From an uncultured Bacillus sp. (GTDB lineage: Bacteria; Bacillota; Bacilli; Bacillales; Cytobacillaceae): a stretch of 21,424 nt of DNA. Below the pieces are notes generated by a model. That model ran no database searches. It was not told where the DNA came from and saw only the letters and a list, made by a program, of their open reading frames with translations. Where the stretch lies: positions 1-21,424 of the forward strand of contig CALGSR010000498.1 in the NCBI GenBank assembly GCA_937902115.1, written 5' to 3'. Made by a program: the position numbers and the translations under genes. Positions 14,381-20,501 of the stretch are shown here, one piece after another. The first letter of the stretch is position 1. Each line of letters begins with the position of its first letter.

Positions 14381-15016
14381 TCAACTGAATCTTTTAAATA
14401 GGTGGAAAAAAAACCATGGATTGTGGTACACCAGAAGCGACAGCCTGTTAAAAAATTGAATAATGGTCCCAATGCAAATCATGATGACAATGGTTCCGAC
14501 TCCGACTTTTCCGCCAACCATGTAACCAAGAAGAATAAAAAAAAGCTCTAAAATGGTTCGGGAAACCATTAAATTCAAATGGAATTTTTCTGTTAACGCC
14601 ACCATCAAACCGTCATACGGCATGCGTGGAAGCTCTGATGCCAAATAAATTCCGACACCAATTCCGATAAGTAAAACGCCTAAGAGAAAAAAGGACCACC
14701 TTGGCACTGGGGAAATTAACAATAGGTGTAAATCAACAAAAACAATTTCTAACCAAAAATCGACTAGCAATCCCCATAATAACATCGTAAAGAGGGATTC
14801 ATACTGTGGTCTTTTCTTAAGCAGCAAAGAATTGCAGAGGAGAAAAACTCCTTGTGAAATGATCACCCATGTACCAAAAGTGACGCCCGTTTTTTCCGCG
14901 AACACCATTAACACGACATCCTGTGGCCCTGCTCCGGCATTCGACTTCAAAATAAAAGCTACCCCCATACAGGCAATGGCAATTCCTGTTACAAAAAATA
15001 GTAGTTTTTTTCCCAT
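14381..15016 (-). CDS. YczE/YyaS/YitT-family integral membrane protein
   Basis: This 211-residue protein has about five or six membrane helices. It carries the family motifs NAGAGPQDVVLM near residues 25-36 and the related second-repeat motif LPRMPYDGLMVAL near 129-141, which suggests internal duplication. B. subtilis YczE sits next to sfp and is needed for bacillomycin-type lipopeptide production in some strains. No such cluster is visible here, so that role should not be carried over; the transported compound is unknown. The start at 15016 has AGAGGGA about 8 bases upstream. The last dozen codons are rich in aromatic and basic residues (YHNPWFFFHLFKRF). Confidence 0.75.
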   Translation of the reverse strand: MGKKLLFFVTGIAIACMGVAFILKSNAGAGPQDVVLMVFAEKTGVTFGTWVIISQGVFLLCNSLLLKKRPQYESLFTMLLWGLLVDFWLEIVFVDLHLLLISPVPRWSFFLLGVLLIGIGVGIYLASELPRMPYDGLMVALTEKFHLNLMVSRTILELFFILLGYMVGGKVGVGTIVIMICIGTIIQFFNRLSLLVYHNPWFFFHLFKRFS

Positions 15017-15099
15017 TTCTCTTCCCTCTCATACATTCTCGGTCTTTATAACATAATAAAACATATACTGTTTTTCTCTAACTTATGACTATAATATTT

Positions 15100-15130
15100 G
15101 GTGCCAGGCACCGAAAAAGGACAGGTGTCT
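15100..15130. repeat. Solo palindromic REP-like element
   Basis: GGTGCCAGGCACC (15100-15112) is a perfect palindrome around a central A. It is followed by GAAAAAGGACAGGTGTC, a layout I recall from dispersed intergenic repeats in Bacillaceae. It lies between the divergent YczE-like and lactonase genes and has no coding role. Confidence 0.5.
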
Positions 15131-15227
15131 TTATGGGGGGAGACAATGTCGTTTACTTCGTAAATAAAGGGCATGTTATGATGAAAGTCTAGTATATAAT
15201 CCTTTTCGATTAGGAGGTAATGTTGAA

Positions 15228-16274
15228 ATGGCAAATTCACATAAATACCGCGGATTTATTGGTACATACACGAAAGGAAATAGTGAAGGGATTTATACCT
15301 TTATTTTTGATGCCGAAAATGGAAAAATTGAGGAAATAAAACTGGCCGCGAAGCTGGGGAACCCCACGTATGTATGTATTTCAAAAGACAATCGCTATCT
15401 TTACAGCATTGTATCTAAAGGCAATTTCGGTGGGGTAGCTGCATTTTCTCTTAACAGTATCAGCGGAGAACTGCAGCTCATAAATCAAGAAACAATAGAA
15501 GGGCCGAATCCCTGCCATGTGCAGCTTGATAGCAAGAATCACTACTTGCTGGCAGCCAACTATCATAACGGGACAATAACGGCTTATACCATTGATGAGG
15601 AGAACGGGCAAGTGAACGGCAACCCTTCCGTCAGGCAGCATAATGGAAACACTGTTGAGCAGAAGCCGCATACACACTATGCCTCATTTACACCGGATGA
15701 AAAGTTTGTTGTAGTCGTTGACTTAGGAATCGATCAATTATTAACCTATGAACTTATAGATAAGACTCTTCAAAAAGTCAACCATTTGGAGCTTAAGCCG
15801 GGCAGCGGTCCTCGGCATTTGGTCTTCCACCCAAACGGTAAATTTGCTTATATTATGACTGAATATAGTTCAGAAGTGATTGTCTTACAGTATCATGCTG
15901 CAAATGGAACTTTCTCTGTATTGCAATCAATTTCTACAATTCCTGCAGATTTTAAAGAAAACAATCAAGGAAGTGCGATTCATATCTCATCTGACGGCCG
16001 TTTTATTTATGCCGGCAATCGCGGGCATAATAGCATTGCAGTATTTGCTGTCGAAGAAAGTACAGGCGGTCTCACGTTCATCGAACGGGTATCATCTGAA
16101 GGAAACTGGCCGCGTGACTTTGCTCTTGATCCAAGTGAAAAGTACATCATCGGCTCCAATCAAGAGTCAGAGAATCTCGTGATTTATAAACGGAATCCTG
16201 AATCCGGCAAACTCAGACTGCTGCAGTCTAATATTCAAATCCCGCATCCTATTTGTATTAAATTTTTACATTAA
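15228..16274 (+). CDS. Lactonase family beta-propeller protein (YkgB-like, putative 6-phosphogluconolactonase)
   Basis: This 348-residue soluble protein is made of repeated beta-propeller blades. It has the lactonase-family opening GFIGTYTKGNSEGIYTF and later the hallmark segments GPNPCHVQLDSKNHYLLAANYHNG (in two parts) and GSGPRHLVFHPNGKFAYIMTE. Relatives such as E. coli Pgl and B. subtilis YkgB hydrolyse 6-phosphogluconolactone in the oxidative pentose phosphate pathway. It starts at ATG 15228 with AGGAGG about 11 bases upstream. A TATAAT at 15195-15200 could be the -10, but its -35 is poor. It is not next to zwf or gnd here, so the substrate is inferred from the family only. Confidence 0.83.
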   Translation: MANSHKYRGFIGTYTKGNSEGIYTFIFDAENGKIEEIKLAAKLGNPTYVCISKDNRYLYSIVSKGNFGGVAAFSLNSISGELQLINQETIEGPNPCHVQLDSKNHYLLAANYHNGTITAYTIDEENGQVNGNPSVRQHNGNTVEQKPHTHYASFTPDEKFVVVVDLGIDQLLTYELIDKTLQKVNHLELKPGSGPRHLVFHPNGKFAYIMTEYSSEVIVLQYHAANGTFSVLQSISTIPADFKENNQGSAIHISSDGRFIYAGNRGHNSIAVFAVEESTGGLTFIERVSSEGNWPRDFALDPSEKYIIGSNQESENLVIYKRNPESGKLRLLQSNIQIPHPICIKFLH

Positions 16275-16303
16275 TCCTCTTAAAGAAGCTGAATGCAAAA
16301 AAA

Positions 16304-16330
16304 AGCGATAGGTTGCGGCCTATCGTTTTT
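16304..16330. terminator. Bidirectional terminator between the lactonase gene and yhbH
   Basis: CGATAGG (16306-16312), loop TTGCGG, CCTATCG (16319-16325), extended by a G-U and an A-T pair, has an A-run before and a T-run after. The yhbH TAA stop (16329-16331) abuts the T-run. Confidence 0.82.
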
Positions 16331-17447
16331 AAGCATACTGCTTATCTTCTAGTTCCTTCTTAAAAAAACTTCTCATCGCGTGAAACACATCTACCTTTTG
16401 TTTGAGAATATAGTATCTAAATTGGTCATCTTTGATGTTTTTATAAGCTGACATTAAAGTGGAATGTCTATTATATTGGTTGACCTCTCCGTAGCCGAAC
16501 ATATTGGAAACACTTATCAATTCTTCTACAAGCTTCACACAACGGGCATTATCGGAAGTCAAATTATCTCCATCTGAAAAATGAAACGGGTAAATGTTGA
16601 ATTTGTCAGGATGATATTTTTCCTCAATAAGCTCTAATGCTTTACGATAAGCTGATGAACAAATCGTCCCGCCACTCTCACCTCTTGAAAAGAAGTCTTC
16701 TTCAGAAACCACCTTTGCCTCTGTATGGTGGGCAATAAATTCGATTTCAACGGTTTCATATTTAGAACGGAGGAATCGTGTCATCCAGAAGAAGAAACTG
16801 CGCGCCATATATTTCTCCCAAATTCCCATCGATCCGCTCGTGTCCATCATCGCAAGAACTACCGCTTTTGAATCAGGTTTTACAATTTCATTCCATGTTT
16901 TAAATTTTAAATCTTCTTTATAAATAGGGTGAAATTTATCAATATTCCCCATTAGACCTGTTTTTCGAATATCATTAAATTCAATATCCTCAATCAAATG
17001 CTCCTGTTGCTCTTTGCGTTTCAAATTAGGAAGTTCCAGCTGCTTAAATAAAGCTTCTTCAAGTTCCATTAAAGAAACCTCTGCCTCAAAGTAGTCTTCA
17101 CCAGGCTGATCCCCGGCGCCCTGACCTTTTCCAGGTCCTTTCTGTCCATCAGCACCATCACGGGCAACCACATCCCCTACCTTGCTTTCCCCGCCGCCCT
17201 GGCCAACATGCTTATTCTTGTCATAATTATAGCGAATCTTATATTCGTCCAGAGAACGAATTGGAATTTTCACCACTTCACGACCGTTTGACATAATAAT
17301 ACTCTCTTCTGTTATGAGATCCGGGAGATTATTACGAATCGCATCCTGAACTTTTTCATTGTGCCGCTGCTGGTCATCGTGGCCTTTGCGATGGAGGGAC
17401 CAGTCTTCTTTAGAAACAACAAATTGGTGATTATTGTGTTCGCTCAT
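16329..17447 (-). CDS. yhbH: YhbH, sporulation-associated DUF444 protein with VWA-like domain
   Basis: This 372-residue protein has a basic N-terminal part, a low-complexity glycine-rich linker (about residues 82-116) and a C-terminal von Willebrand A-like domain. The metal-site motif DTSGS is at 202-206, with GGT and SDGD further on, so the MIDAS residues look intact. In B. subtilis YhbH is sporulation-linked, and in E. coli the relative YeaH is encoded with the AAA+ protein YeaG (PrkA) and functionally linked with YcgB (SpoVR). The start is ATG at 17447, with AAAGGAGGGG about 6 bases upstream. An in-frame GTG at 17483 has no ribosome-binding site. It lies downstream of prkA on the same strand but is separated by a terminator and a repeat, so it probably has its own promoter. 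Confidence 0.9.
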   Translation of the reverse strand: MSEHNNHQFVVSKEDWSLHRKGHDDQQRHNEKVQDAIRNNLPDLITEESIIMSNGREVVKIPIRSLDEYKIRYNYDKNKHVGQGGGESKVGDVVARDGADGQKGPGKGQGAGDQPGEDYFEAEVSLMELEEALFKQLELPNLKRKEQQEHLIEDIEFNDIRKTGLMGNIDKFHPIYKEDLKFKTWNEIVKPDSKAVVLAMMDTSGSMGIWEKYMARSFFFWMTRFLRSKYETVEIEFIAHHTEAKVVSEEDFFSRGESGGTICSSAYRKALELIEEKYHPDKFNIYPFHFSDGDNLTSDNARCVKLVEELISVSNMFGYGEVNQYNRHSTLMSAYKNIKDDQFRYYILKQKVDVFHAMRSFFKKELEDKQYA

Positions 17448-17543
17448 TTTAACCCCTCCTTTAAATTTGATTTTTTCCTGCACACTTTTGCCAGGAGTAC
17501 ATACAATATTGCGAGTATCTTATAAAAAGTTTTTAATTACTCT

Positions 17544-17572
17544 ATCATATGCAAAAGCAAAAAATAATTTAC
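17544..17572 (-). promoter_or_regulatory. Possible sigma-E promoter for yhbH
   Basis: On the minus strand GTAAATT (17566-17572), a 14-bp spacer and CATATGAT (17544-17551) give 5 of 7 and 6 of 8 matches to sigma-E boxes. The spacing is the same as at spoVR and prkA. The leader would be about 90 bases. Confidence 0.4.
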
Positions 17573-17605
17573 TAATATTTTAATAACATGACGATCGCCT
17601 AACTA

Positions 17606-17727
17606 GAAAAGCGAAGCGCCTTGCTCAGCCTTAGGCAAACAGGACGAGCCTGTACAGAAGGCGGTCTTTGCCGAAAGTCACGGGATTGGCTTGTGACCTC
17701 GAGGGGCTAGGCGCTGCAGCTGGATGC
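17606..17727. repeat. Structured intergenic repeat between yhbH and prkA
   Basis: This is a GC-richer stretch in an AT-rich gap. AGCGCCT (17615-17621) and AGGCGCT (17709-17715) can close a large stem. Inside are small hairpins ACAGG/CCTGT (around 17638-17653) and GTCAC/GTGAC (around 17677-17697), and near the end CTGCA/TGCAG. The start GAAAAGCGAAGCGCC and the end GGCGCTGCAGCTGGA match the pattern of dispersed repeats I recall from Bacillaceae genomes. No open frame is visible. With the promoter, terminator and palindromes listed nearby, it fills the 415-bp gap. Confidence 0.6.
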
Positions 17728-17778
17728 AGATAACTAAATACCAAATGGTACAATTAATACTTTCTATAAATTAAAACA

Positions 17779-17810
17779 AAAAAAGAGCACTTGTTATCAT
17801 GCTCTTTTTT
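17779..17810 (-). terminator. Intrinsic terminator downstream of prkA
   Basis: AAAAAAGAGCA (17779-17789) pairs perfectly with TGCTCTTTTTT (17800-17810) around a 10-base loop. On the minus strand it lies about 53 bases after the prkA stop and gives a U6 tail, so prkA and yhbH are separate transcription units. Confidence 0.85.
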
Positions 17811-17812
17811 AG

Positions 17813-17842
17813 GTTCTTAAGAACGGTCTAACAGCCGGCTGT
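17813..17842. repeat. Two adjacent perfect 12-bp palindromes
   Basis: GTTCTTAAGAAC (17813-17824) and ACAGCCGGCTGT (17831-17842) are each perfectly self-complementary. They sit between the prkA stop and its terminator, with centres 18 bp apart. Confidence 0.6.
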
Positions 17843-17862
17843 CTTTGCACAGCTATCAATTA

Positions 17863-19758
17863 TTAACGGTTCAATAGACTTCCGACATAACGCAGTAATT
17901 CATTCGCTGAAGTAGAATTATAGCCATGCTCATCAATTAACCGCCTAACCACTTCGTTTACTTTCTTTAATTGTTGTTCATCAGGAGTCTTCGTTGATGT
18001 CGTAATTTTCACGACGTCCTTTAAATCGGCAAATAACTTCTTCTGGATCGCCTCACGTAAGCGATCATGTGAATTATAGTCGAAACGTTTTCCTTTTCTC
18101 GCGTAAGCCGAAATACGAATAAGAATTTCTTCTCTAAATGCCTTTTTCGCATTTTCTGAAATCCCGATTTGTTCTTCAATCGAACGCATCAGTTTTTCAT
18201 CAGGGTTAATTTCTTCACCCGTTAATAAATCACGGAGCTTCACTTTGTTGCAATAAGCTTCTACATTATCAAGATAGTTTTCCATTAGCGTTTTTGCTGA
18301 TTCTTCATAAGAATAGACAAATGCTTTCTGTACTTCCTTCTTCGCAATTTCATCATATTCTTTACGGGCAAGGGAAATATAATTTAAATAACGCTCACGT
18401 AATTCAGCTGTTATCGATGGGTGCTGGTCAAGCCCTTCTTTTAACGAGAACAGGACATCAAGGGCATTAATACTTGCCATGTCTTTTCGGATAATCGTAG
18501 AAGAAATTCGGTTGATGACATAGCGCGGATCAATACCGCTCATTCCTTCATCCCCGTACTCCTTCTTTAATTCCTTCACATCCGCCTGATTATAGCCTTC
18601 AACATTTTCCCCATCATAAAGGCGCATCTTCTTCACTAAGTCGATATCACCCTTTTTTGGTTCCTTGAGTCTTGTTAAAATCGTGAACATCGCTGCAACC
18701 CGTAATGTATGTGGTGCAATATGCACATCAGAGACGTCACTTTCACGAATCATTTTATCGTAAATCTTTTCTTCCTCCGACACTTTTAAATTATATGGAA
18801 TCGGCATGACGATGATCCTTGAATGTAAGGCTTCATTCTTCTTATTTGAAATAAATGAGCGATACTCCGTTTCATTTGTATGGGCCACAATCAATTCATC
18901 TGCACTAATCAGGGCAAATCTTCCTGCTTTAAAATTCCCCTCCTGTGTCAAAGAAAGCAAATGCCAGAGGAATTTTTCATCACATTTCAACATCTCCTGG
19001 AATTCCATCATTCCGCGGTTTGCCTTGTTTAATTCACCATCAAAACGATAGGCACGTGGATCTGATTCTGAACCGTATTCAGCAATGGTTGAGAAATCGA
19101 TACTGCCGGTTAAATCAGCAATGTCCTGTGATTTCGGATCAGATGGACTGAACGTGCCGATCCCAACCCTGCGATCCTCTGAGAAGAAGATTCTTTCGAT
19201 GATAACATCTTCAATTCTGCCATTATATTCTTGTTCCAAACGCATCATATTCAAAGGAGAAAGATTTCCTTCAATCCGGATGCCATATTCATCAAAGAAA
19301 TCCTTTCGCAAATGATGCGGGATTAAATGCAGCGGATCTTCATGCATTGGGCACCCTTTAATCCCAAAGACTGCACCTCTGTCAGATAGGGAATAGGCTT
19401 CAAGCCCTCTTTTGAGCATCGTTACTAAAGTTGATTTACCACCGCTAACCGGTCCCATCAGCAGCAAAATTCGTTTGCGGACATCGAGCCTTTTAGCAGA
19501 TGGATGGAAATATTCCTCAACTAATCTCTCTAAAGCCTCCTCCAAGCCAAAGAGCTGATTGGAAAAGAACTTATACCGCTTATGACTGTTTTCCTCCTCG
19601 ACACCGGAATCCTTAATCATATTATATACTCTTGAATGTGCTGACTGGGCAACCCATGGCTTTTCTTTAATAATCTCTAGGTATTCTCCAAAAGTTCCTT
19701 CCCATTTAAGCTTTTCTTCTTCTTTACGATATAGCTCAATTTTTTTTAATATATCCAT
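17863..19758 (-). CDS. prkA: PrkA, AAA+ ATPase / serine protein kinase family protein
   Basis: This 631-residue protein has the standard PrkA length. An N-terminal AAA+ domain covers about residues 20-380 with Walker A GPVSGGKST at 102-110. The conserved GCPMHEDPLHLIP block is present, as is RFALISADELIVAHTNETEY in the position of the later AAA+ motifs. The C-terminal PrkA domain (about 390-631) is helix-rich. B. subtilis PrkA was first described as a serine kinase; it acts in the mother cell during sporulation, promoting sigma-K-dependent expression, and more recent work reports ATP-dependent protease activity. The kinase role is therefore open. The start ATG at 19758 has GGGGAGG 6 bases upstream. 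It works with the DUF444 protein encoded next to it, and probably SpoVR, as in the yeaG-yeaH-ycgB group. Confidence 0.94.
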   Translation of the reverse strand: MDILKKIELYRKEEEKLKWEGTFGEYLEIIKEKPWVAQSAHSRVYNMIKDSGVEEENSHKRYKFFSNQLFGLEEALERLVEEYFHPSAKRLDVRKRILLLMGPVSGGKSTLVTMLKRGLEAYSLSDRGAVFGIKGCPMHEDPLHLIPHHLRKDFFDEYGIRIEGNLSPLNMMRLEQEYNGRIEDVIIERIFFSEDRRVGIGTFSPSDPKSQDIADLTGSIDFSTIAEYGSESDPRAYRFDGELNKANRGMMEFQEMLKCDEKFLWHLLSLTQEGNFKAGRFALISADELIVAHTNETEYRSFISNKKNEALHSRIIVMPIPYNLKVSEEEKIYDKMIRESDVSDVHIAPHTLRVAAMFTILTRLKEPKKGDIDLVKKMRLYDGENVEGYNQADVKELKKEYGDEGMSGIDPRYVINRISSTIIRKDMASINALDVLFSLKEGLDQHPSITAELRERYLNYISLARKEYDEIAKKEVQKAFVYSYEESAKTLMENYLDNVEAYCNKVKLRDLLTGEEINPDEKLMRSIEEQIGISENAKKAFREEILIRISAYARKGKRFDYNSHDRLREAIQKKLFADLKDVVKITTSTKTPDEQQLKKVNEVVRRLIDEHGYNSTSANELLRYVGSLLNR

Positions 19759-19802
19759 TCTGGACCTCCCCTGGCGCTTTTTCCCACTTAAACAGGCTTT
19801 TA

Positions 19803-19895
19803 CTAATGTCTATGCTGCATATGTTGAATGCTTGCCCATAAAAGCCCGAACTCAAAGACACAAACAAGGCTAAAGCTTTTAATTCCCCTCACCAT
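19803..19895 (-). CDS. Possible 30-codon microORF in the prkA leader
   Basis: This frame, starting MVRGIKSFSLVCVFEFG and ending in QHMQHRH, lies inside the predicted prkA transcript and ends about 45 bases before the prkA start. AAGGAGG stands 16 bases before its ATG, which is too far for strong initiation. It has a hydrophobic centre. It could be a leader peptide or chance; no relative is recognised. Confidence 0.25.
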   Translation of the reverse strand: MVRGIKSFSLVCVFEFGLLWASIQHMQHRH

Positions 19896-19953
19896 TATTA
19901 GAGTTTTGCTGCCTCCTTAATGGCTATTTCCTACTTTCAGAAACGATTAATAT

Positions 19954-19982
19954 ACTCTATGCGCGAAAAATTGTGAACATGC
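19954..19982 (-). promoter_or_regulatory. Sigma-E-type promoter for prkA, overlapping a sigma-A-like one
   Basis: On the minus strand GCATGTT (19976-19982), a 14-bp spacer and CATAGAGT (19954-19961) match the spoVR promoter layout with the same CATGTT core. The -10 matches 6 of 8. Overlapping it, TTCACA (19972-19977), 17 bp and TATATT (19949-19954) form a sigma-A-like promoter. The leader to prkA would be about 190 bases. Confidence 0.6.
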
Positions 19983-20146
19983 CAAAAAAGCATAATAAGC
20001 ATGGGTAACTGCCATCATTCCATCCTTTATTTCATTGAATGTAAGCGCTTGTATGTGGATTCAAATGAAAACGGTAGAGAAGCCGATTTACTTTTGTAAT
20101 ACTAATCATTCTTTTTCCAAAGGCGAAGGAAAATCAACACAGACTA
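19983..20146. other. Intergenic core of the 590-bp prkA upstream gap
   Basis: The gap from 19759 to 20349 contains the prkA promoters, two doubtful microORFs, a cre-like site and two promoters pointing right. In this central part I see no gene, RNA gene or mobile element. Confidence 0.5.
20039..20053. promoter_or_regulatory. cre-like CcpA site
   Basis: ATGTAAGCGCTTGTA matches the Bacillus cre consensus WTGNAANCGNWNNCW with one mismatch (T for C at position 14) and has a palindromic AAGCGCTT core. It lies about 95 bases upstream of both the prkA start of transcription and the rightward promoter at 20147. Confidence 0.5.
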
Positions 20147-20175
20147 TTCACAAGTTAATTTTTATAAGCTATAAT
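20147..20175 (+). promoter_or_regulatory. Strong sigma-A-type promoter pointing right
   Basis: TTCACA (20147-20152), a 17-bp spacer and a perfect TATAAT (20170-20175). Transcription would begin near 20182 and run into the two small frames at 20221 and 20350. Confidence 0.65.
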
Positions 20176-20220
20176 TAATTTGAAGTTTGAGGACTTAATA
20201 GGAAGTAAGTCAAGGTGGTT

Positions 20221-20322
20221 TTGAAAAAATATTACCTTGATACAGCCAGTAATAGGATGATTGTTTTTCATTCTTTTGGCATCGTTTTCAAAGAGAAGTT
20301 TAATGTATTATATTTACAATAG
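20221..20322 (+). CDS. Possible 33-codon microORF (TTG start)
   Basis: AAGGTGG (20212-20218) sits only 2 bases from the TTG at 20221; a GTG at 20215 is an alternative in the same frame. The product begins MKKYYLDTASNRMIVFHSFG and ends at TAG 20320-20322. It has no recognised motif and could be a chance frame in the leader of the next gene. Confidence 0.25.
   Translation: MKKYYLDTASNRMIVFHSFGIVFKEKFNVLYLQ
20276..20304 (+). promoter_or_regulatory. Proximal sigma-A-type promoter of the 30-codon membrane microprotein gene
   Basis: TTGGCA (20276-20281), a 17-bp spacer and TTTAAT (20299-20304), each with one mismatch to consensus. Start of transcription near 20311, about 39 bases before the GTG. 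Confidence 0.55.
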
Positions 20323-20349
20323 TTTATTTTTCAAAGGGGGCATACATAA

Positions 20350-20442
20350 GTGGGTTTAGTTCTTGTTCTCGGAGTAATGGTTGCTTTCCTTGCTGCTATT
20401 TTTACAGCAGGATACAACGACAAGCCAAAAATGACTAAATAG
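20350..20442 (+). CDS. Small single-pass membrane protein, 30 residues, unknown function
   Basis: GTG start at 20350 with AAGGGGG about 9 bases upstream. The protein is MGLVLVLGVMVAFLAAIF followed by TAGYNDKPKMTK: one hydrophobic helix (residues 2-20) with a short basic, probably cytoplasmic tail. Three things make it a likely real gene in spite of its size: a good Shine-Dalgarno, promoters at 20147 and 20276, and a dedicated terminator that begins at the stop codon. I do not recognise its family; it differs from CydS-type oxidase subunits. It sits between the divergent prkA and convergent nfrA-type genes. Confidence 0.7.
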   Translation: MGLVLVLGVMVAFLAAIFTAGYNDKPKMTK

Positions 20443-20483
20443 TAAAAATAAAAGGCCGCATTAAGCGGTCTTTTATTTTTACT
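20441..20483. terminator. Bidirectional terminator after the membrane microprotein gene
   Basis: A 19-bp stem (20441-20459 with 20465-20483, one G-U pair) with loop ATTAA has A-rich and T-rich arms. It begins inside the TAG stop codon (20440-20442) and also serves the convergent oxidoreductase gene. Confidence 0.9.
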
Positions 20484-20501
20484 TACATATATCCATTTAA
20501 A

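Noticed and set aside
14832..15056. Frames antisense to or out of frame with the YczE-like gene
   Set aside because: Shadows of the real gene; composition unlike a protein and no start signals.
17448..17483. YhbH start at GTG 17483
   Set aside because: No Shine-Dalgarno; ATG at 17447 has AAAGGAGGGG 6 bases upstream.
17500..17507. CATACAAT as a sigma-E -10 on the plus strand
   Set aside because: No matching -35 at 14-15 bp and no plus-strand gene downstream.
20350..20442. CydS/CydX-type small cytochrome bd subunit identity for the 30-residue protein
   Set aside because: Not near cydAB in this window and the sequence does not resemble what I recall of CydS; only size and one helix are shared.
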